A DNA stretch of 64,000 bases from Palsa-1150 sp036490515 (GCA_036490515.1 DASXDU010000001.1:248001-312000), one strand, 5' to 3'. Numbered from the stretch's first letter, positions 1 to 9,226 are shown. Notes: generated by a model from the sequence alone, not told the origin. Made by a program: numbers and translations.

Positions 1-396
1 ATCCCCTTCATCGCGAGCGCCGGCGAGCTCTCCATCTACTGCGGGGCCATGGTCGGCGCCGGCATAGGCTTCCTCTGGTACAACACGTACCCCGCGCAGG
101 TCTTCATGGGGGACGTGGGGTCGCTCGCCCTCGGCGGCGGCCTCGGGATGTGCGCCGTCTTCACGAAGAACGAGCTCCTGTCGGCCGTTCTGGGCGGGAT
201 CTTCTTCCTCGAGGCCGTCAGCGTGGTCGTCCAGGTGACCAGCTACAAGCTCACGGGAAAGCGCATCTTCCTGATGGCCCCCATCCACCACCACTACGAG
301 AAGAAGGGGTGGGCGGAGCCCAAGATCATCGTCCGCTTCTGGATCATCTCCATTCTCTTGGCACTCATGAGCCTTTCGAGCTTGAAGTTGCGATGA
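1..396 (+). CDS. mraY: Phospho-N-acetylmuramoyl-pentapeptide transferase, C-terminal part
   Basis: This is the last 131 codons of MraY; the 5' end lies outside the window. The inner-membrane enzyme moves phospho-MurNAc-pentapeptide from UDP onto undecaprenyl phosphate to make lipid I. Visible hallmarks are the catalytic FMGDVGSLALGG loop and the APIHHHYEKKGW signature followed by RFWIIS, which together identify MraY rather than WecA. Hydrophobic segments fit the last membrane spans. The gene is followed after 45 bp by murD on the same strand, so it heads the visible part of the division and cell-wall operon. The call is secure; only the N-terminus is missing. Confidence 0.97.
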   Translation: MPFIASAGELSIYCGAMVGAGIGFLWYNTYPAQVFMGDVGSLALGGGLGMCAVFTKNELLSAVLGGIFFLEAVSVVVQVTSYKLTGKRIFLMAPIHHHYEKKGWAEPKIIVRFWIISILLALMSLSSLKLR

Positions 397-441
397 GGAG
401 GTCGCGGCCCCGTTCCCCCGGGGCGCGACGAGCCGGAGTCG

Positions 442-1791
442 ATGCAGTCGGAGCTGTCGGGCAAGCGCGTGGTGGTCGTCGGGCTGGGTGCCAGCGGCGT
501 GGCCGCGGTGCGCCTGTGCCTCCGGCGGGGTGCGCGCGTCGTCGCGACGGACGGAAAGCCGCGCGAGGCGCTGAGCCCGGAGGCCCTCGCGCTCGAGGGG
601 CAAGGCGCGCGGATCGCGGCCGGCGGGCACGCGGAGGCGGGCTTCGAGGCGGCGGAGGTGGTGGTGGTGTCTCCGGGGGTTCCGCCGCTGGCCGAGGTCG
701 CCGCCGCCGAGGCGCGCGGCGCGGCCGTGTGGGGGGAGATCGAGCTGGCGGTCCGATCGATGGCGCACGCGGCGCCGGTCGTCGCCATCGGCGGCACGAA
801 CGGCAAGAGCACGACGACGTCGCTGATCGGGGCGATGCTCGAGGCGGCGGGCCAGCGCGCGTTCGTCGGCGGCAACCTCGGCGAGCCCCTCGCCGACCAC
901 GCGGACGAGTCGTTCGACGTGGTCGTGCTCGAGGTGTCGAGCTTCCAGATGGAGCGGGTGGACGCGTTCCGGCCGCACGTCGCCGCGCTGCTCAACGTGA
1001 CCGACGACCACCTCGACCGGTACGAGAGCTTCGACGCGTACGCCCGCGCCAAGGGCAACGCGTTCCGCCGGCAAACGCCCCATGACTGGGCGGTGGTTCC
1101 TGCGGGAGATGCCGTCTGCGCGCGGCAGGCGGCGCGCGGCAAGGGGCACGTCGTGACGTTCGGACCGGGCGGCATGGTCGACGTGACGGACGACGCCGTC
1201 GTCGACGCGCGCACCGGCGAGCGCTTCGCCCGCGACGCGATGGCGCTGACGGGCGGACACAACGGGCTCAACGTCGCCGCGGCGATCGCGTGCGTCGTGC
1301 CGCTGGGCGTGACCGCGGCGGTCGCGCGCGAGGTGCTCGGGACGTTCCAGGGGTTGCCCCACCGCACGGCGTTCGTCGCCGAGGTGCGCGGCGTCCGGTT
1401 CTACGACGACTCGAAGGGCACGAACGTGGGCGCCTCGGTGACGGCGCTCGAGGGGCTGCGCGAGCCGCGCGCGGTGCTCGTGGCGGGGGGACGCGACAAG
1501 GGCGGGAGCTACGCGCCGCTCGCCGAGGCGCTCGCCCGCAAGGGCCGCGCGGTCGTCGTGATGGGCGAGGCGGCCGACGCCATCGCCCGCGCCGTCGGCG
1601 ACCGGGTGCCGGTGAGCCGCGCGCGCGACATGGACGAGGCGGTGCGCGCCGCCGCGTCCCTCGCGAAGCCGGGCGACGCCGTCCTCCTCTCGCCGGCCTG
1701 CTCGAGCTTCGACATGTTTCGCGACTACGAGCACCGGGGCGACGAGTTCGCGCGCGCCGTCCGCGTCCTCGCGAAGGAGGCCGCCGCGTGA
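442..1791 (+). CDS. murD: UDP-N-acetylmuramoylalanine--D-glutamate ligase
   Basis: This 449-residue cytoplasmic Mur ligase adds D-glutamate to UDP-MurNAc-L-Ala. It has an N-terminal nucleotide-binding fold (VVVVGLGASGVAAVRLC, residues ~10-25), the ATP-binding loop GGTNGKSTTT (~115) and the Mur-ligase DDSKGTN motif (~325) near the third domain. The length matches the family. The ATG at 442 gives an N-terminus that begins right before the Rossmann strand. The stop codon overlaps the GTG start of ftsW as GTGA, suggesting translational coupling. Confidence 0.96.
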   Translation: MQSELSGKRVVVVGLGASGVAAVRLCLRRGARVVATDGKPREALSPEALALEGQGARIAAGGHAEAGFEAAEVVVVSPGVPPLAEVAAAEARGAAVWGEIELAVRSMAHAAPVVAIGGTNGKSTTTSLIGAMLEAAGQRAFVGGNLGEPLADHADESFDVVVLEVSSFQMERVDAFRPHVAALLNVTDDHLDRYESFDAYARAKGNAFRRQTPHDWAVVPAGDAVCARQAARGKGHVVTFGPGGMVDVTDDAVVDARTGERFARDAMALTGGHNGLNVAAAIACVVPLGVTAAVAREVLGTFQGLPHRTAFVAEVRGVRFYDDSKGTNVGASVTALEGLREPRAVLVAGGRDKGGSYAPLAEALARKGRAVVVMGEAADAIARAVGDRVPVSRARDMDEAVRAAASLAKPGDAVLLSPACSSFDMFRDYEHRGDEFARAVRVLAKEAAA

Positions 1792-3077
1792 TCCTCAAGA
1801 ACGTGCGCCGCACCGTGGGCGAGCAGCTCGTCGCGCCGCTCGACGCCCGGCCCGTCGTCGCCAGCGCCGCCGGTCCCGTCGACCCCGTCCTCGCCGCGAC
1901 CGTCATCGGCCTCGTCGGCTTCGGCGTCGTCATGGTCTACAGCGCGAGCGCCGTGCAGGCGACCGTGCAGTACCACGACCCGCAGTTCTTCCTGAAGCGC
2001 CAGGCCATCTACGCCGTCCTCGGCCTCCTCGCGACGTGGGCCGCGAGCCGCATCGACTACCACCGGCTCTACAAGCTCACCTACCCCGTCCTCGCCATCG
2101 TCGGCATGCTCCTCCTCGCGTGCGTCGTCGGCTTCGGGCACTCCGGCGGCGGCGCCGCGCGCTGGCTCTCCATCGGGCCCATTCACGTGCAGCCCGCCGA
2201 GATGGCGAAGGTCGCCTTCGTCATCTGGCTCGCGTACTCGCTCGCGAAGAAGGCCGACCGCATCAAGACGTTCACCGTGGGCTTTCTCCCGCACCTCATC
2301 GTCGCGGGCGTCTACATGCTGCTTTGCCTCAAGCAGCCCGACTTCGGGAGCGCGGTCGTGCTCCTGCTCCTCACGTTCACGATGCTCTTCATCGCGGGCG
2401 CCAAGGTCGGCTACATCCTCGGCGCGTCCATCCTCGGCGCGGCGTTCGGCGCGGCGGCCATCCGCTTCAAGGAGTACCGCTACGAGCGCTACCTCGCCTG
2501 GCTCAACATGGACCAGCACCGGCAGGACCTCGCGTACCAGCCGTTCCAGAGCGTCATGTCGTTCGGCTCGGGCGAGACGACGGGGCTCGGCATCGGGCGC
2601 GGCTTCCAGACGCTGTACCTGCCGGAGGCGCACAACGACTTCATCGCGGCCATCATCGGCGAGGAGCTCGGTTTCCTCGGCGTCGCGTCGCTGTGCGCGG
2701 TCTACCTCCTCCTCGTCGCGCGCGGCGTGCGAGCGGCGCTGCGTGCGCCGGACGACTTCGGATCGTTCCTCGCGTTCGGCCTCTCGACGATGTTCGGCGT
2801 GCAGGCGCTCGTGAACCTGGCGGTCGCGCTCGCCGTGCTCCCGACGAAGGGCCTCACGCTCCCGTTCGTCAGCTTCGGCGGCTCGTCGCTCCTGGTGAAC
2901 GCGGTCGCCGCAGGCATCCTGCTCAACATCTCGCGACAGTCCGGCGACGTGGCTGCCGACGCGACGCCGGCGACGCCGGAGGTCGATGCGCACTCGGAGA
3001 CGCAGCTCGAGCTCCCCGCCGAGCCGGTGGCCGAGCAGGCCGGCGAGCTGCAGCCCGAGCCGGAGGCGGCGCCGTGA
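1788..3077 (+). CDS. ftsW: Septal peptidoglycan polymerase, SEDS family
   Basis: This 429-residue polytopic membrane protein of the FtsW/RodA/SpoVE family polymerises lipid II at the septum. The GTG start at 1788 overlaps the murD stop and leaves a cytoplasmic lead before the first membrane span. The SEDS signature HNDFIAAIIGEELGFLG is present, as is the late motif with GLTLPFVSFGGSSL. About ten hydrophobic segments can be followed. The C-terminal ~40 residues are acidic and rich in Pro and Glu, and are probably a cytoplasmic tail. Its place between murD and murG favours FtsW over RodA. Its stop overlaps the murG start. Confidence 0.95.
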   Translation: MILKNVRRTVGEQLVAPLDARPVVASAAGPVDPVLAATVIGLVGFGVVMVYSASAVQATVQYHDPQFFLKRQAIYAVLGLLATWAASRIDYHRLYKLTYPVLAIVGMLLLACVVGFGHSGGGAARWLSIGPIHVQPAEMAKVAFVIWLAYSLAKKADRIKTFTVGFLPHLIVAGVYMLLCLKQPDFGSAVVLLLLTFTMLFIAGAKVGYILGASILGAAFGAAAIRFKEYRYERYLAWLNMDQHRQDLAYQPFQSVMSFGSGETTGLGIGRGFQTLYLPEAHNDFIAAIIGEELGFLGVASLCAVYLLLVARGVRAALRAPDDFGSFLAFGLSTMFGVQALVNLAVALAVLPTKGLTLPFVSFGGSSLLVNAVAAGILLNISRQSGDVAADATPATPEVDAHSETQLELPAEPVAEQAGELQPEPEAAP

Positions 3078-4216
3078 CGCGGCCGGCGATCCTCGTCGCG
3101 GGCGGAGGGACGGGCGGGCACGTCTTCCCGGCGGTAGCCGTGGCCGAGGCGATGCAGGCGATGGCCGACGTCGACGTCGTCTTCTGCGGGACGGCGCGCG
3201 GGGTCGAGGCGCGGGTCGTCCCGGCGCGCGGATGGCGTCTCGAGCTCGTCGACGTCGAGCCGATGAAGGGCGGGGGCGCACGCAGGGCCGTCCGTGGCGC
3301 GTACGTCGCGGCGAAGGCCATGGCGAGGGCGGTCCACGTGGTGCGGTCGGTGCGACCGCGCGCGGTGCTCAGCGTCGGCGGGTACGCCGCCGGGCCCGTG
3401 ACGCTCGCGGGGGCGCTCCTCGGCGTTCCCGTCGCGCTCCTCGAGCCGAACAACGTGGTGGGCCTGGCGAACCGGCTCCTCGGGCCGTTCGCGCGCCGGG
3501 CGTACGTCGCGTGGGACGAGACGGGAGCACGCTTCCGGGCGAGCGCGCGGCGAACGTACGGCGTCCCGCTGCGGGCGGGCTTCGGGCCGCGGCCCTACGC
3601 GGCGCGCGGGACGCGGAGGGTGCTGGTCCTCGGCGGGAGCCAGGGAGCAGCCGCGCTGAACGAGCGCATGCCGCAGGCGGTGGCGCGCCTCGGCGACGTG
3701 AAGGACGTGGAGGTGACGCACCAGGCAGGCCGAGACCGTGACGGATCCGTCCGGGCGGCCTACGAAGCGGCGGGCGTGGCGCGCGTCACCGTGGTCCCCT
3801 TCATCGACGACGTCGCGGGCGCGCTCGCGGACGCGGACCTCGTCGTCGCGCGGTCGGGTGCCGGCTCGGTCGCCGAGCTCACCGCGGTCGGGCGCGCGGC
3901 CATCCTCGTCCCTTTCCCGCACGCCGCCGACGACCACCAGGCCCGCAACGCCGAGGCCCTCGCCCGCACCGGCGGCGCCCTCTGCCTCCGGCAAGAGGTC
4001 GCCGATCCCGGGCGGCTCGCGCGCGAGATCGCGCGCCTGCTCCTCGACGACGCTGCCCGCACCGCCATGGCCGACGCCTCGCGTGCCTGCGGCAAGCCCG
4101 GCGCGGCGCGCGACGTCGCCGCCGATCTCCTCGCCCTCGCGGGCATCACGCAGCGCCCGCGCTCCGCGACGAACGGCGCGACGCGGGGCGCCCTCGGCTC
4201 AGAGGAGGCGCACTAG
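3074..4216 (+). CDS. murG: UDP-GlcNAc:lipid I N-acetylglucosaminyltransferase
   Basis: This 380-residue GT28 enzyme adds GlcNAc to lipid I at the inner face of the membrane, giving lipid II. The N-terminal glycine-rich loop GGGTGGHVFPAVAVAEAM is classic for MurG. A second loop (LGGSQGAAALNE) and the donor-binding RSGAGSVAELTAVGRAAILVP stretch mark the C-terminal domain; the last part of that stretch is the usual UDP-sugar site. The GTG start at 3074 overlaps the ftsW stop (GTGA), and murC starts directly after its stop. The length is typical, and the tail has ~20 extra Arg/Thr-rich residues. Confidence 0.96.
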   Translation: MTRPAILVAGGGTGGHVFPAVAVAEAMQAMADVDVVFCGTARGVEARVVPARGWRLELVDVEPMKGGGARRAVRGAYVAAKAMARAVHVVRSVRPRAVLSVGGYAAGPVTLAGALLGVPVALLEPNNVVGLANRLLGPFARRAYVAWDETGARFRASARRTYGVPLRAGFGPRPYAARGTRRVLVLGGSQGAAALNERMPQAVARLGDVKDVEVTHQAGRDRDGSVRAAYEAAGVARVTVVPFIDDVAGALADADLVVARSGAGSVAELTAVGRAAILVPFPHAADDHQARNAEALARTGGALCLRQEVADPGRLAREIARLLLDDAARTAMADASRACGKPGAARDVAADLLALAGITQRPRSATNGATRGALGSEEAH

Positions 4217-5626
4217 ATGTTCCGCGGGCGCGTCCGGCACGTGCACTTCGTCGGCATCGGCGGGATCGGGATGAGCGGCCTCGCCGAGATCCTGCGCACG
4301 CTCGACTTCGACGTGAGCGGCTCGGACCTCAAGCCGAACGAGAACACGCGCCGCCTCGAGGGCCTCGGCGTGAAGGTCTTCTTCGGTCACGCGGCCGACA
4401 ACGTCACGGGCGCCGACGTCGTCGTCTACTCGAGCGCCATCGACCCCCGGAACCCCGAGATCGCGCGCGCCCGCGCCCTCGAGGTGCCCATCATCCCGCG
4501 CGCCGAGATGCTCGCGGAGCTGATGCGCGTCCGCTACGCGATCACGATCGCCGGCTCGCACGGCAAGACGACGACCACGTCGATGGTCGCCACCGTCCTG
4601 CGCGCGGCGGGGCTCGACCCGACGGTGGTCGTCGGAGGCAAGGTCAACTCGCTCGGGACGAACGCGCGCCTCGGCGAGGGGGACCTCTTCGTCGCGGAGG
4701 CCGACGAGAGCGACGGGAGCTTCCTCAAGCTGACGCCGACCATTGCCGTCGTGACCAACATCGACCCCGAGCACCTGGACCACTACGGGACCCACGAGAA
4801 GGTGAAGGACGCCTTCGTGCAGCACGCGAACCGCGTCCCCTTCTACGGGCTCTGCGTCATGTGCCTCGACCACCCGAGCGTGCAGGAGGTCCTCCCGCGC
4901 ATCGACCGCCGCCACGTCACGTACGGCGTCTCGCGGCAGGCCGACTACCGCGCGCGCAACGTGCAGTACGAGGGTCTCGCGACGCACTTCGACGCGTTCC
5001 GGCGCGACGCGCCGCTCGGGCGCTTCGTCGTGCACATGCCCGGCGCGCACAACGTCCTCAACGCGCTCTCCGTCATCGCCGTCGCCGACGAGCTGGAGGT
5101 CCCGCTCGACGTCACGCGCGACGCGCTGGCGTCGTTCCACGGCGTCCAGCGGCGGTTCACCATCCTCGGCACGCCGTCGATCGAGCGGAACGGAAAGCGC
5201 GGCGAGGTCATGATCGTCGACGACTACGGGCACCATCCGGCCGAGGTCGAGGCGACGCTCGACGCCGCGCAGCGCGGGTTCGACCGCCGCGTCGTCGTCG
5301 CGTTCCAGCCGCACCGCTACACGCGCACGAAGCTCCTCTTCGACGAGTTCACGCGCGCGTTCAACAAGGCCGACCTGCTCTTCGTGACGGACGTCTACGC
5401 GGCGGGCGAGGCGCCCATCGAGGGGGCGACCGGCGAGTCGCTCGCGAACGGCATCCGCGCGCACGGCCACCACGGCGTCACCTACGTGAAGGACAAGAGG
5501 CGCGTCGCGCAGGCCCTCTGCGACGTGGTCGAGCCGGGCGACATCGTCATCGCGCTGGGCGCGGGGGACATCAACGCGAGCGCGCGCGAGCTCCTCGCGA
5601 TGCTCGCGCCGAAGGAGGCACCGTGA
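4217..5626 (+). CDS. murC: UDP-N-acetylmuramate--L-alanine ligase
   Basis: This 469-residue Mur ligase carries out the first amino-acid addition in the peptidoglycan stem. It shows the N-terminal VGIGGIGMSGLAEIL nucleotide-fold motif, the ATP loop GSHGKTTTTSMV (~115), and the DDYGHHPAEV and FQPHRYTRT signatures of the third domain that are specific to MurC/Mpl. The ATG at 4217 directly abuts the murG stop and is preceded by AGAGGAGG, a strong ribosome-binding site. Neither murB nor ddl follows murC, unlike in many Gram-negative clusters; ftsQ comes next with a 4-nt overlap. Confidence 0.96.
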   Translation: MFRGRVRHVHFVGIGGIGMSGLAEILRTLDFDVSGSDLKPNENTRRLEGLGVKVFFGHAADNVTGADVVVYSSAIDPRNPEIARARALEVPIIPRAEMLAELMRVRYAITIAGSHGKTTTTSMVATVLRAAGLDPTVVVGGKVNSLGTNARLGEGDLFVAEADESDGSFLKLTPTIAVVTNIDPEHLDHYGTHEKVKDAFVQHANRVPFYGLCVMCLDHPSVQEVLPRIDRRHVTYGVSRQADYRARNVQYEGLATHFDAFRRDAPLGRFVVHMPGAHNVLNALSVIAVADELEVPLDVTRDALASFHGVQRRFTILGTPSIERNGKRGEVMIVDDYGHHPAEVEATLDAAQRGFDRRVVVAFQPHRYTRTKLLFDEFTRAFNKADLLFVTDVYAAGEAPIEGATGESLANGIRAHGHHGVTYVKDKRRVAQALCDVVEPGDIVIALGAGDINASARELLAMLAPKEAP

Positions 5627-6453
5627 CCCCGGGCAATCGCCGCGTGCGCCTTCCGGAAGGGCCGCCGCCGCCCACCGCCGCGGCCACTCCGCCGCGCACG
5701 CCGTCCCGCTGGCTCTCCGCCGTGCGCTCGGCGCTCGGGGTCCTGCTCGTCGGCTCGGCCGCCCTCGGGGTCGCCTGGACCGCGCGTCGCCACGTTCTCA
5801 CGAGCCCCCGCTTCGCCGTCACGGAGATCGACGTCGTCGGCAACGACCGGCGTCCGGCCGACGTGGTCGCCGCGGAGAGCGGCGTCACCGAGGGAGCGAA
5901 CGTCTTCTCGCTCGACCTCGACGCGGCGCGGTCGCGTCTCCTGGCCGACCCGTGGATCGCCGAGGCTCGGATCGCGCGCCGTCTGCCGGGGACGATCTTC
6001 GTCCAGGTCGAGGAGCGCAAGGCCGCGGCCCTCGTGACCCTCGGCGACGTCTACCTCGCGACCTCCGACGGCGAGCCCTTCAAGCGCCTGGAGGTCGGCG
6101 ATCCCACCGAGCTGCCGCTCGTGACGGGCCTTCGCCCCGAGAGCCTCGGCGACGATCGCGAGGGGACGACGCGCACCATCCGCCGCGCGATCGACCTCGC
6201 CGCGGAGTACGAGCACGGCGGCCTCGCGCGCCGCGCTCCGCTCGAGGAAATCCACGTGCAGACCGACGGCACGTTCGCGATCGTCGTCGGCAAGGGCGCG
6301 ATGCAGCTCGTCCTGGGCGGCCCACCGTTCCGCCGCAAGCTCGATCAGGCCACCCGCGTGCTCGCGGAGCTCGATCGCCGAGGCGCGAAGGCCGACGCCA
6401 TCATGCTCGACAACGACGCCCGCCCCGAACGCGTCGTAGTCCGCATGCGGTGA
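5623..6453 (+). CDS. ftsQ: Cell division protein FtsQ (POTRA domain)
   Basis: This 276-residue bitopic division protein links the FtsB/FtsL complex to septal synthesis. It has a Pro-rich cytoplasmic lead (~1-30), one membrane span at ~35-52 (SALGVLLVGSAALGVAW), then a POTRA-like domain starting FAVTEIDVVGNDRRPADVV, followed by the FtsQ-type beta domain with VQVEERKAAALV. The GTG start at 5623 overlaps the murC stop. It is the last plus-strand gene before a large inverted repeat and an oppositely oriented lipoprotein gene, so the message probably ends here rather than running into ftsA. Confidence 0.9.
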   Translation: MTPGNRRVRLPEGPPPPTAAATPPRTPSRWLSAVRSALGVLLVGSAALGVAWTARRHVLTSPRFAVTEIDVVGNDRRPADVVAAESGVTEGANVFSLDLDAARSRLLADPWIAEARIARRLPGTIFVQVEERKAAALVTLGDVYLATSDGEPFKRLEVGDPTELPLVTGLRPESLGDDREGTTRTIRRAIDLAAEYEHGGLARRAPLEEIHVQTDGTFAIVVGKGAMQLVLGGPPFRRKLDQATRVLAELDRRGAKADAIMLDNDARPERVVVRMR

Positions 6454-6491
6454 GTTCACCCGGTTGCACGGCGGGTGGCGCGCCTGGAGAT

Positions 6492-6738
6492 CGGAGAGGG
6501 GGAAACAGGAAGATCAGAAGATCAGAAGGGGAGAGGGGGTTTTCACATGGCTGCACGGGGGGGAAGGCGCGGCTGCACCTGGGGGAGGGAGGGCCAGTTC
6601 GGGGCGTGCCTTGCGGGCAACGAGCTTGCCCTCTCCCGTGTCCCTCTCACCGGTGCACGTCGGCCTTCCCCCCCGTGCAGCCGGCTGAAAACCCCTCTCG
6701 CCTTCTGATCTTCTGATCTTCCTGTTTCCCCCTCTCCG
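6492..6738. repeat. Near-palindromic 247-bp element with 38-bp perfect terminal arms
   Basis: The terminal arms 6492-6529 and 6701-6738 are perfect reverse complements over 38 bp. The pairing continues inward, with a few mismatches, through a T-run (6540-6543), paired with an A-run (6688-6691), and a CTGCACGGGGGGGAAGGC block, to about 6568 and 6663. The arms are about 76 bp each and enclose a ~94-nt centre that is itself partly self-complementary. The element fills the gap between the convergent genes ftsQ and the cysteine-rich lipoprotein. It could act as a bidirectional terminator or be a small palindromic (MITE-like) insertion. No target-site duplication is evident. Confidence 0.9.
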
Positions 6739-6751
6739 GAGTCAGAGGGGC

Positions 6752-7717
6752 TCAACCGCCCTGGCAGGCGGTGGGGCTCGGGACGGTGCAGGTGCCGCTG
6801 GTGCTCGCGGCGCCGGAGGTGACGCAGACGGCGCCGACGTCGCAGTAGGGGCCGTTCATCGTGTCGCACGGAGAGCCGTCGGTCGCGTAGGGCGAGCACG
6901 TGCCCTCGTAGGTCGGGGCGTTCGCGTCCTTGCAGAGCGAGCCGGGGCCGGAGCACGCGACGAGCTGGGAGTCGACGACGCCGCAGGCGGCGTTCGGCGC
7001 GGCGAAGGAGACGTTCGTGCACGTCATCCCCAGCGGGTCGCAATAGATGCCGTGAAGGTTGTCGCACTCGGCGCTCGACTGGCACGCGGTGCCGGCGGGG
7101 CTCGGCGCGGTGCACGCGCCGCCCTTGCACCCGAGGTCCGGCCGGCACGGGTGGCTCGCGTCGCACGACGCGTTCTCGGCGCCGTACTGCGTGCACACTC
7201 CCGTGACGCACGAGAGCCCGTACTGGCAGTCGTCGTCGTCGACGCACGAGGCGCCCGCCGCCGTCGGTTCGCCGCAATGCCCGCACGTCCCGTTGGCCGG
7301 GATGTGGCAGACGGCGCCGGTGCACTGCGAATCGCTCTGGCACGGGTTGCCGTCGCCCAGCGTGCCCGGCACCGTGTGGCACGCGCTCGGCGGGCTGCGC
7401 GAGAGCACGTCCGCGCACGTCGCTCCCGGGATGGCCTGCGCGCAGGCCTCGATCTGGTCGGCCGTCTCGACGGAACCGGGCGCGCCGAAGCTCGTCGTGA
7501 GCACGAGCTTGTACCGGGTCGCGCACGTCGCGACGTCGCCGTAGCCGAACGTCACGTAGGCCGGCGCGCAGGCCTGGGCGCGGCTGCAGTACGCGTTCGC
7601 CGCGTCGGTCATCGCCTGGTCCGAGGAGACGCCGCCGGAGATGGAGGAGGTGCTGCCGCTGCACGCGGCCAGGGCGGCTGCGCACGCGAGGGAGGGGAGG
7701 GTGGCTCGTGTCTTCAC
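6752..7717 (-). CDS. Cysteine-rich secreted lipoprotein
   Basis: This gene encodes a 321-residue predicted lipoprotein. The GTG at 7717 gives a compact signal peptide ending in LAAC, a lipobox with Cys about residue 19; longer in-frame starts upstream would bury the signal. The mature part carries dozens of cysteines in short CxxxxxC-type modules (for example GNPCQSDSQCTGAVC and GASCVDDDDCQYGLSC), resembling Dickkopf/EGF-like disulfide-rich repeats that are common in myxobacterial surface proteins. The function is unknown. It sits on the minus strand between ftsQ and ftsA, interrupting a cluster usually continuous in other bacteria, and is divergent from ftsA across 178 bp. Confidence 0.8.
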   Translation of the reverse strand: MKTRATLPSLACAAALAACSGSTSSISGGVSSDQAMTDAANAYCSRAQACAPAYVTFGYGDVATCATRYKLVLTTSFGAPGSVETADQIEACAQAIPGATCADVLSRSPPSACHTVPGTLGDGNPCQSDSQCTGAVCHIPANGTCGHCGEPTAAGASCVDDDDCQYGLSCVTGVCTQYGAENASCDASHPCRPDLGCKGGACTAPSPAGTACQSSAECDNLHGIYCDPLGMTCTNVSFAAPNAACGVVDSQLVACSGPGSLCKDANAPTYEGTCSPYATDGSPCDTMNGPYCDVGAVCVTSGAASTSGTCTVPSPTACQGG

Positions 7718-7895
7718 GTGCCCACCGCACAGCATTCTGCGTGCCGGCTGCGAACGCCCGCCTGACGCGAGGATCCGTGCGACGTGTGAAGTCCCGGTCA
7801 CGCCCCCGGCGCGAACTCGAAGAGCCGGGGGGAGCGCGCGGCCCCAAGCAACGAGAATTTGGCCCACCTCCGGGGGGCATGCGATTGCGGGAGCG

Positions 7896-9194
7896 ATGAG
7901 CGCAGCGTCTTCGCAGGGCGAGATCGTCGTCGGTCTCGACATCGGGACGACCAAGGTGTGCGCGGTCGTCGCCGAGGTCGACGCCAGCGACGGCATCACC
8001 ATCCTCGGAGCCGGGCTGGTCCCCTGCCGCGGCCTCCGCAAGGGCATCGTCGCCAACATCGACTGGACCGTCCGCTCGATCAAGGACGCCATCGAGAGCG
8101 CGCAGACGATGGCCGGCGTCGAGATCCGCACGATCTACGTCGGCATCGGCGGGAGCCACGTGCGTTCCTCGGGATCGGACGGCGTCGCCGCGATCGCGGG
8201 GGGCGAGGTCACGCGCAACGACGTCGAGCGCGTCCTCGAGGGGGCGCGCGCCATCCCGGTCGACGCGGACCGGCAGATCCTCCACGTCCTCCCGCGCGAG
8301 TACATGGTCGACAGCCAGGACGGCATCCGCGATCCCATCGGGATGGCGGGGGTTCGCCTCGGCGTGAAGGTGAACCTCGTCACGGCGGCCACGAGCTGCG
8401 TCCAGAACGTCATCCGCTGCGCCGAGCGCTGCGGGCTCACGGTCGCCGACGTCGTGCTCCAGCCGCTCGCGAGCGCCGAGGCCGTCCTGAGCGACGACGA
8501 GAAGGAGATCGGCGTCGCGGTCGTCGACATCGGCGGCGGGACGACGGACCTGCTCCTCTACGTCGACGGCGGGATCGCGCACACGAGCGTCATCCCCGTC
8601 GGCGGCAACAACATCACGAGCGACATCGCCGCGGGCCTGCGCACGCCGATGGCCGAGGCCGACCGCCTGAAGCGCCTGTCCGGCTGCGCGCTCGGGCGCA
8701 TGGTCGCGGACGACGAGGAGATCGAGGTCCCGGGCGTCGGCGGCCACGCGCCGCGCAAGACGGCGCGCCGCGTCCTCAGCGACATCATCGAGCCGCGCGT
8801 CGAGGAGATCTTCGCCGTCGTGCGCAAGCGCCTCGAGGACACGGGGATGATCGAGCAGATGAGCGCCGGGGTCGTCCTCACCGGCGGCGCGGTGCTCCTC
8901 CAGGGCATGAGCGAGTTCGCCGAGGAGATCCTCGGCATGCCCGTCCGCATCGGGATACCCACCGGCATCAAGGGCATCACGCAGCTCGTGCACGGGCCCG
9001 AGTACGCGGCGGGCGTCGGTCTCGTGAAGTACGGTGCGCGCGCCGTCACCGAGGCGTCGCTCGTGCCGGGCATCGCGTCCGTCCCTCCGCCGCCCCGCGC
9101 GCGCGCCATCTCGCACGTCTCGCACGTCTCGCACGACGAGATCCTCGAGGCGAAGAGGGGCGGCTTCTGGGAGTGGCTCAAGGCCGCGTTCTGA
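7896..9194 (+). CDS. ftsA: Cell division protein FtsA
   Basis: This 432-residue actin-like ATPase anchors FtsZ to the membrane. It begins with the phosphate-1 motif VVGLDIGTTKVCAVVAEV, has VVDIGGGTTDL (phosphate 2, ~205-215) and VVLTGGAVLLQGM (adenosine motif). It ends in GFWEWLKAAF, an amphipathic membrane-targeting helix. The ATG at 7896 starts just before the first strand. Before the terminal helix a 9-nt tandem repeat encodes SHVSHVSH in the linker. The gene has its own upstream region shared divergently with the cysteine-rich lipoprotein gene, so it is probably transcribed separately from ftsQ. Confidence 0.96.
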   Translation: MSAASSQGEIVVGLDIGTTKVCAVVAEVDASDGITILGAGLVPCRGLRKGIVANIDWTVRSIKDAIESAQTMAGVEIRTIYVGIGGSHVRSSGSDGVAAIAGGEVTRNDVERVLEGARAIPVDADRQILHVLPREYMVDSQDGIRDPIGMAGVRLGVKVNLVTAATSCVQNVIRCAERCGLTVADVVLQPLASAEAVLSDDEKEIGVAVVDIGGGTTDLLLYVDGGIAHTSVIPVGGNNITSDIAAGLRTPMAEADRLKRLSGCALGRMVADDEEIEVPGVGGHAPRKTARRVLSDIIEPRVEEIFAVVRKRLEDTGMIEQMSAGVVLTGGAVLLQGMSEFAEEILGMPVRIGIPTGIKGITQLVHGPEYAAGVGLVKYGARAVTEASLVPGIASVPPPPRARAISHVSHVSHDEILEAKRGGFWEWLKAAF

Positions 9195-9226
9195 TGGCGC
9201 CCGCTTCGCATGCGCCGTCCGGACAC

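Noticed and set aside
6464..6708. Short plus-strand open frames inside the 247-bp palindrome
   Set aside because: They reflect the inverted repeat itself; the same peptide appears on both strands.
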